A DNA stretch of 15,513 nucleotides from Paramecium sonneborni (taxonomy: Eukaryota; Ciliophora; Oligohymenophorea; Peniculida; Parameciidae): NCBI GenBank assembly GCA_905182985.1, contig CAJJDN010000193.1, positions 92,922-108,434 on the forward strand. The letters are read 5' to 3'. Below are positions 11,004 through 15,513 of this stretch, piece after piece. The notes under the pieces were generated by a model, which worked only from the letters and a program-made list of their open reading frames with translations, was not told where the DNA came from and did not search any database. Position numbers and translations under genes: made by a program. Position 1 is the stretch's first letter. Every line of letters begins with the position of its first letter.

Positions 11004-11865
11004 ATGTCTGTTTAAACAGATCACATTTATCAATGTCTAACTGAAGAAGGAAACATTTGCACAATTAAAATATATAAGGAAGGGTCTCCTAGAAAATTGA
11101 TAGAGAAAGAGATAAAAATTCAACAATCCATCAGTCATCTAAATATTAAGAAAATTGTGGTTAATATAAATGGTTTATTACAGAACTCATGAATTAAGAT
11201 CTTTATTCATAAATCTCGAAATGTGGTACTGTCTAATTGAACACCGTAAAATAAATTCTATTATAATTAAGTAATGGATTATTTTACTTAAATTAACTTG
11301 GTTATGTTATAGAGACATCAAGTTAGAAAATGTAATTATGATTAAAGATCCTAATAAAAAATTGATTGACTTTGACCTATCCAATAACAAGACGTTGCAG
11401 ATTCTCTACATATACGGCACCTGATTTACATTTAGAAGACAAACTCATTCAAAATATGTTGGATCCTAATCATAAATCAACTCTCTTTAGGTTATTCAAC
11501 TAAATAAATGTTGAGAAATTAAAATCTAGTTAGGAAAATGGCAGCATGTGAAACTATGAGAGGAGCATCTATGGTATGTTTATTAAATGAGTCTTTTATC
11601 ATAAAGTAAGAACTATATATAAGAAAACACATCAGCTCATTCATAAAAAAAGATCAAGTTAAAAATCACTCCAAATAAAGTTGTAATTTCCTTTAAGAGA
11701 CCAATTTAAGTTAGTGGAAATAAAAAATCTACACATTTGGGCTCTTAAGAAATATTTCAACTCAATAATAAAATAAACTCAATTGAATTAAAGATTTAGA
11801 ATTAGATCAAAAATATTTTTGAAAATATCTAGTCAATGCTAACACATTTGTTAAATTAATAATGA
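11004..11865 (+). pseudogene. Protein kinase relic 2, internally deleted, with C-terminal tail
   Basis: ATG at 11004 opens 62 codons whose ICTIKIYKEGSPRKLIEKE fits strand 3 with the ATP-contacting Lys (TIKIYK), and EIKIQQSISHLNI fits helix C and the loop after it. A frameshift near 11165 leads to KWFITELMNQDLYSQI (hinge) and helix E. Another shift near 11330 gives RDIKLENVMI, whose preceding His codon is no longer in frame, and KLIDFDLSN, with DFG changed to DFD. A third shift gives YTAPDLHLEDKLIQNML, where the APE-type motif runs straight into text from near the end of the C-lobe (NMLDPNHKSTLF). Roughly 100 residues of helices F and G are missing. TGA closes this at 11549-11551. A further open frame to TGA at 11863-11865 encodes a polar, Lys/Gln/Asn-rich stretch that is probably the old C-terminal tail. 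Confidence 0.75.
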
Positions 11866-11942
11866 TGAATCTTATTAATGGTGTTAAATTGTAATAATAT
11901 CAAAGACATTAATTTGATAATTAAACAGTTATTTGTATAACA

Positions 11943-12569
11943 AAAAAAATACTTTAAACAATTTAATATTTTCATAAAGAGAATATAATTCATAGAATTA
12001 TTAAATCTGTTTCAATACCAACATTAGAAAATTTCATGATCGATCTAGAAAGTTTTCGTGTTATTTCGTTAGATTTTAAATTACCAGCTTTATTGGCAAA
12101 TATTGAAGGATCAAGAAATGAAAATTGAGGAACTATTTTATAAACGAGACCTGAATAAATCTCGAAAAAGAAATACAATAGATAAACTATATATATTTAT
12201 AATTTAGATTATAGGTGTATGGACTTTAAGAATTGTACTCTATTATTTATTCAATTAAGGAAAATCTCTTTTTTTCTAATAAAATGATGACATTTAGTCT
12301 TATTCTGAAAAAATAACTTAAAATGCTATGGTTTTTCTTTTTAAAATATTGCCTATCTTCCAGATGATCGATTAAGTTTTAATTAAAGTTTAGATTATCA
12401 ATAAATTACTGGAAAAGTTGATTTACCATTTATTTTATAGTATTGGTATTTATAACAATATTCAACTAATAATTAATAATTGAATTCTGTATCTATTGGT
12501 TATTTGGTGATGACTAATACAATTCTTTGTAAAAGGTTGTTATTTACGCTGATTGTTGATTGTAAGTGA
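11943..12569 (+). pseudogene. Protein kinase relic 3 (catalytic loop to end of C-lobe)
   Basis: The C-lobe of a CAMK/CDPK-like protein kinase can be followed through frame changes. YFHKENIIHRIIK (HRD changed to HRI at 11991-11999) leads into a loop that may contain a short insertion before ENFMIDLESFR. LDFKLP replaces DFGLA, and a TGA at 12126-12128 stands where the Cys or Trp before GTIL is expected. TRPEQISKKKYNR keeps the APE-type motif. The next frame gives GVWTLRIVLYYLFNQG (helix F; DVWSLG expected) and LFFQQNDDIQSYSEKI (the HPF-loop to helix G). The last frame gives YLPDDRLSFNQSL and ITGKVDLP, equivalent to the conserved Arg and HPWIT end of the domain. The N-lobe is absent: the interval back to relic 2's end at 11865 is too short for it. 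Losses at HRD, DFG and frame make it inactive. Confidence 0.78.
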
Positions 12570-12868
12570 TAAATTCTAGGGTTTTTATAAGAGAAAATGG
12601 AGTTGTTATCAAACCTTTTGTTTTGGAAAATAGACTAAAATAAATGATAGAAATACAGAGTTATACTTATAACATCTGTATTAGTTCCTAAAAAAAATGA
12701 TTAAATAATCACATAATCTTTATATATATGATATAAATAAATTCTCTTATAAAAAAATAGTACATTATCAAAAACTTTAGGAGCTCTTTCAAAAATAGTT
12801 AAATAATAAAGATTAGTTACAACATTTAAACTAAGCGACTTGAACTATAGTTTAATTTGACCACTTGA

Positions 12869-13213
12869 TTCATGTTCATAAAATTTACTTAATCTTAAAA
12901 TGCCATCTACCCAGAATTTTCCTCAATATATATAAGCTGCTCCGGCTTACATTTTAATTCCTACAAATAAGGCTCTTCTACTAATTTATTAGACCAAACC
13001 TTAAAAAATCTTTAAATTTACTCAGATTCCTCAGTATTTATTATTGAACAAGAAGGTCTTTAAAATGCCTTTCATCTTAATTGCGAATCCACCATCAATA
13101 TTAATTTTAAGGAAAATATATGCATTTATAATCTATTTCCTAAAATGGGAAAGATTTGGTTCCCTTATGTTTTTTAAATCGATAAAAGTAATGCGATTCG
13201 TTCAAAAGAGTGA
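12869..13213 (+). pseudogene. Unrecognised coding relic after the kinases
   Basis: Frame 2 is open from 12869 to TGA at 13211-13213 (ATG at 12872, 113 codons). It has mixed, protein-like composition rather than Ile/Asn/Lys noise, for example YPEFSSIYISCSGLHFNSYK, SSVFIIEQEGLQNAFHLN and LFPKMGKIWFPYVFQ. I cannot name a domain. Beyond the stop the text seems to go on in other frames (about 13214-13320, then 13408-13610 with SPLYSAVAFCKFSGI), and 12570-12860 has weaker traces, so a gene of about 1 kb may be represented. It may be the regulatory C-terminus of the third kinase, but nothing ties it there. Overlapping frames in the same interval, one ending at 13247, look like shadows. Confidence 0.4.
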
Positions 13214-13649
13214 TGGCAAAGAAGCCGAAACATTTCTAATATTATGAAATGTCTTTCTAGATTGTTTTATTTTAATGCCACGAATATGTTTACTGAATAA
13301 TGTATCTATTACATCAATTAGGATCTTTTTCTCTTATAATTGTCGATACTATTATTAATAATATATCAAATATTATAATTAAATTTAATTATTGATTTAT
13401 TTAATTAGATGGAATATCAATTAGAAGAAGATGGTTCAACATCTATTCTGGTTAAATGGTTAGCCCTTTATATTCAGCAGTAGCTTTTTGTAAATTTTCA
13501 GGTATTACCAAATCAAGGTTTATATTTTCACAAGAAAAAATTTAAATGATCACATTTAGGCATACATTACGAATGAATTACTTTTAGTTATTAAATTAAT
13601 TTTATGAATGAATTATATTTAGTTGATTCTCCTCCTTCTTAATTATCAA

Positions 13650-14172
13650 ATAAATTGGGAGGATGTTACAATCAAGCATATTGACATGATTTTACAAATT
13701 GAATCTATTCTTAGGGGAACATTAATTTTTATAAAGCAATTTGCTATCTTGATTAGGTAACTAATTTTTGAAATTTATAGATCAATCTATAACTTTCAAA
13801 ACTTTTTTTTCAATTCTAGGTTTATAATTTGATCTAATTTTTTTATTCGAAAATATAATACTTCTATCATTCTTATCTTGACTTATACTAAATCTTCTGT
13901 ATAAACTACGATAAAAAATATTATATAAAAAAATTGTAAATGATGAAAATTCCATCTTTATTGAAATATTATAAATTATATTGATAATTGTTATTTTAAT
14001 TATTATAATAGATGTATTTGACAAAGTCTTTTATTAAATTTTCAAAAATAAAGTTTTTATCTCACTTAAATTAATGATATTATTAATAAATTAGTATGTT
14101 ATATGTGAACAACTAAAAATCTAAATAATATATTATTAATTATATTAGTAACAACTATTATTAGTTTTTATA
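13650..14172. other. Very AT-rich interval, no gene supported
   Basis: No supported gene or RNA gene. A minus-strand open frame (13782 to about 14040) lacks an ATG at its apparent start and has low-complexity Ile/Asn/Lys composition at one end. Its C-terminal half (LYRRFSISQDKNDRS) is slightly more protein-like but matches nothing I know. Confidence 0.4.
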
Positions 14173-14631
14173 ATGAGATGTAATTTAATAAATTATATAA
14201 TTTTAGTATTTAGCATTATAATTCCAAACCAGTGTTATTTATGGTTTATCAGAAAACATGGAGAATTTTAGAAAACTTAATAAATTATTCATTACTCAAC
14301 ATATGATTAGGTTTATAATAATTCTAATGATAATAATAAAATAATCAGAATAATAAATTTCCGATTGCGAGAGTTTTCTAACTTATTTTTTAATATAAAA
14401 CTTTATTTATAAAATATTTAATAAAAATATATCTTATCCATATATATTAAATAATAATTACATTTTGAAATATATAAAAGAAATTACATCAATAGAACAT
14501 TTTCTTATTTAAAGGCAATTCTTAATTTTGTTACTAGAATATCTGCTTATATTTTTTGTAAGGTTAATTAGTTTATACTAATGAATTAATTAATTATCAA
14601 TGATAAAATCAGATCAGAGTTAGAGTTGTGA
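14173..14631 (+). CDS. Doubtful 152-codon ORF
   Basis: ATG at 14173 opens 152 codons to TGA at 14629-14631 in the ciliate code, and the frame may be open upstream as well. The product starts with a hydrophobic stretch (NYIILVFSIIIP) and continues Ile-, Asn-, Lys- and Tyr-rich with a few informative residues (INFRLREFSNLFF, SYLKAILNFVTRISAY). I recognise no domain. Because TGA is rare in DNA this AT-rich, an open frame of this size could arise by chance; it may equally be another relic. No promoter or terminator signal can be assigned. Confidence 0.2.
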
Positions 14632-15513
14632 CTCGCTCACATGACAATTTTACATTAAGATATGTCTATTAATCATATGGCAGATAATTAATCGCGATAT
14701 GATAGTTTTTGAAAGATAATAATAAATAACAATATTTCCACGTTTTCATTACAGTAAGCATTCAATTAACTTTACCCTATTATTATTTAAATCCTATAGA
14801 ATAATTGATAAATTAAATATTTTGAATTAATATCCATCTAATTATTATTTAACAAGATATTTTTTAATCTTTCTTAGAGAAAACAAATAATTATAATGAG
14901 AAATTTGTAAGAACATTAATAGAAAGTTTTGTTTTATAAGTAGTGAAATTTCAAGAGTTAAATTTATTTCTAAATAACAGTTTAAATAATAAATAGCGAA
15001 TTTGTTAGTGTTTTTATGAAATATATACTTTCATACTTCCCAATAAATAAAAATAATATTAGTATAAAAATAATACCAATTTAGATTTAATTAGTGCAGA
15101 TTTATATTATTATTTCTTGCTAATTAATGTTTATAATAAAGTTATCTGCGATTGTTTTATTACTTACACAATTAACAAAAATGTTAAATTATATCTCAAT
15201 ATATTGTCTAAGAAGATAGTATTTAAAGGAAAAATCAATAAAATAATAAAGAGAGGATTGTTGCATCTTAACTTATTAATAAATATCAAATGAAAATATT
15301 GGAATGACTGAGAAAAGCTTACACAGAGAATATTTAAGTATTGAAAAATATTTGGAAATAATATATCCAAAGAAAACAGATGCTTATGAATACAAATATA
15401 TTTATAATTTAATTTAATTTAAAATATTCATAATTTCGTTATAATTTAATTTAAATTTAAATTTATTTTCAATTACAATATTTGTAATTAATTATAATTT
15501 CACTTAATATAAT
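14632..15513. other. AT-rich terminal interval, no gene supported
   Basis: Nothing recognisable as protein, tRNA, rRNA or mobile element. The last 100 bases are almost pure A/T, with short ATTTAAATTTAAATTT-type runs. No ciliate telomere repeats (G4T2 or G3T3 types) are present, so the window does not end at a chromosome end. Confidence 0.5.
15471..15489. repeat. Small perfect inverted repeat
   Basis: Two 8-base arms, AATTACAA and TTGTAATT, flank a 3-base centre. In DNA this AT-rich such a short palindrome may be chance, and no function is implied. Confidence 0.4.

Noticed and set aside
11990..12178. 62-codon minus-strand ORF
   Set aside because: It is antisense to the catalytic and activation loop of kinase relic 3, whose plus-strand reading is clearly recognisable.
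13044..13247. 67-codon plus-strand ORF in the standard code
   Set aside because: The adjacent frame (12869-13213) has better composition and continues through TAA codons; this one is a shadow.
13782..14024. 80-codon minus-strand ORF
   Set aside because: It has no ATG at its start, low-complexity composition and no recognised motif.
15164..15370. 68-codon minus-strand ORF rich in Phe, Leu and Ile
   Set aside because: Such hydrophobic frames are expected by chance in DNA this AT-rich, and no family resemblance was seen.
1..15513. CRISPR arrays, tRNA or rRNA genes, transposase genes, telomere repeats
   Set aside because: No regularly spaced repeats, no recognisable RNA-gene cores, no DDE transposase or reverse transcriptase motifs and no G-rich telomeric runs were seen by eye.

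Overview
The window reads as ciliate DNA, most likely from Paramecium or a close relative. The sequence is extremely AT-rich. The long first gene stays open only if TAA and TAG are read as glutamine and TGA is the sole stop. A 26-base GTA...TAG element inside one relic has the size and ends of a Paramecium intron. Calls below use that genetic code. Family names come from motifs I recognise by eye; no search was run.

Layout. Bases 1-3147 (+) hold the only gene that looks intact. It is the 3' 1048 codons of a cysteine-rich DUF4215-type protein followed by about eight predicted membrane spans, open at the left edge. Everything after it appears to be decayed coding DNA. In each relic, coherent protein segments jump between reading frames and meet single TGA stops.

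The relics, in order, are: an unrecognised gene with membrane spans near its start (about 3191-5790, +); a choline transporter-like (CTL/SLC44) relic (about 5810-7467, +); a beta-helix repeat protein relic on the minus strand (about 7992-9901, perhaps wider); three protein kinase relics in a row (10521-10904, 11004-11865 and 11943-12569, all +); and another unrecognised fragment (12869-13213, +, with weaker traces to about 13640). From about 13650 to the end the DNA is very AT-rich, and I can support no gene there beyond one doubtful open frame.

Interpretation. An intact gene beside about 10 kb of unrelated pseudogenes from large ciliate families (kinases, CTL transporters, surface-type beta-helix proteins) fits either germline-limited DNA, removed when the somatic nucleus forms, or a subtelomeric gene graveyard. 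The sequence alone does not separate these, and I see no telomere repeats, transposase or RNA gene. The genes show no sign of working together as a pathway; their proximity looks like accumulation, apart from the kinase trio, which may be old tandem duplicates.
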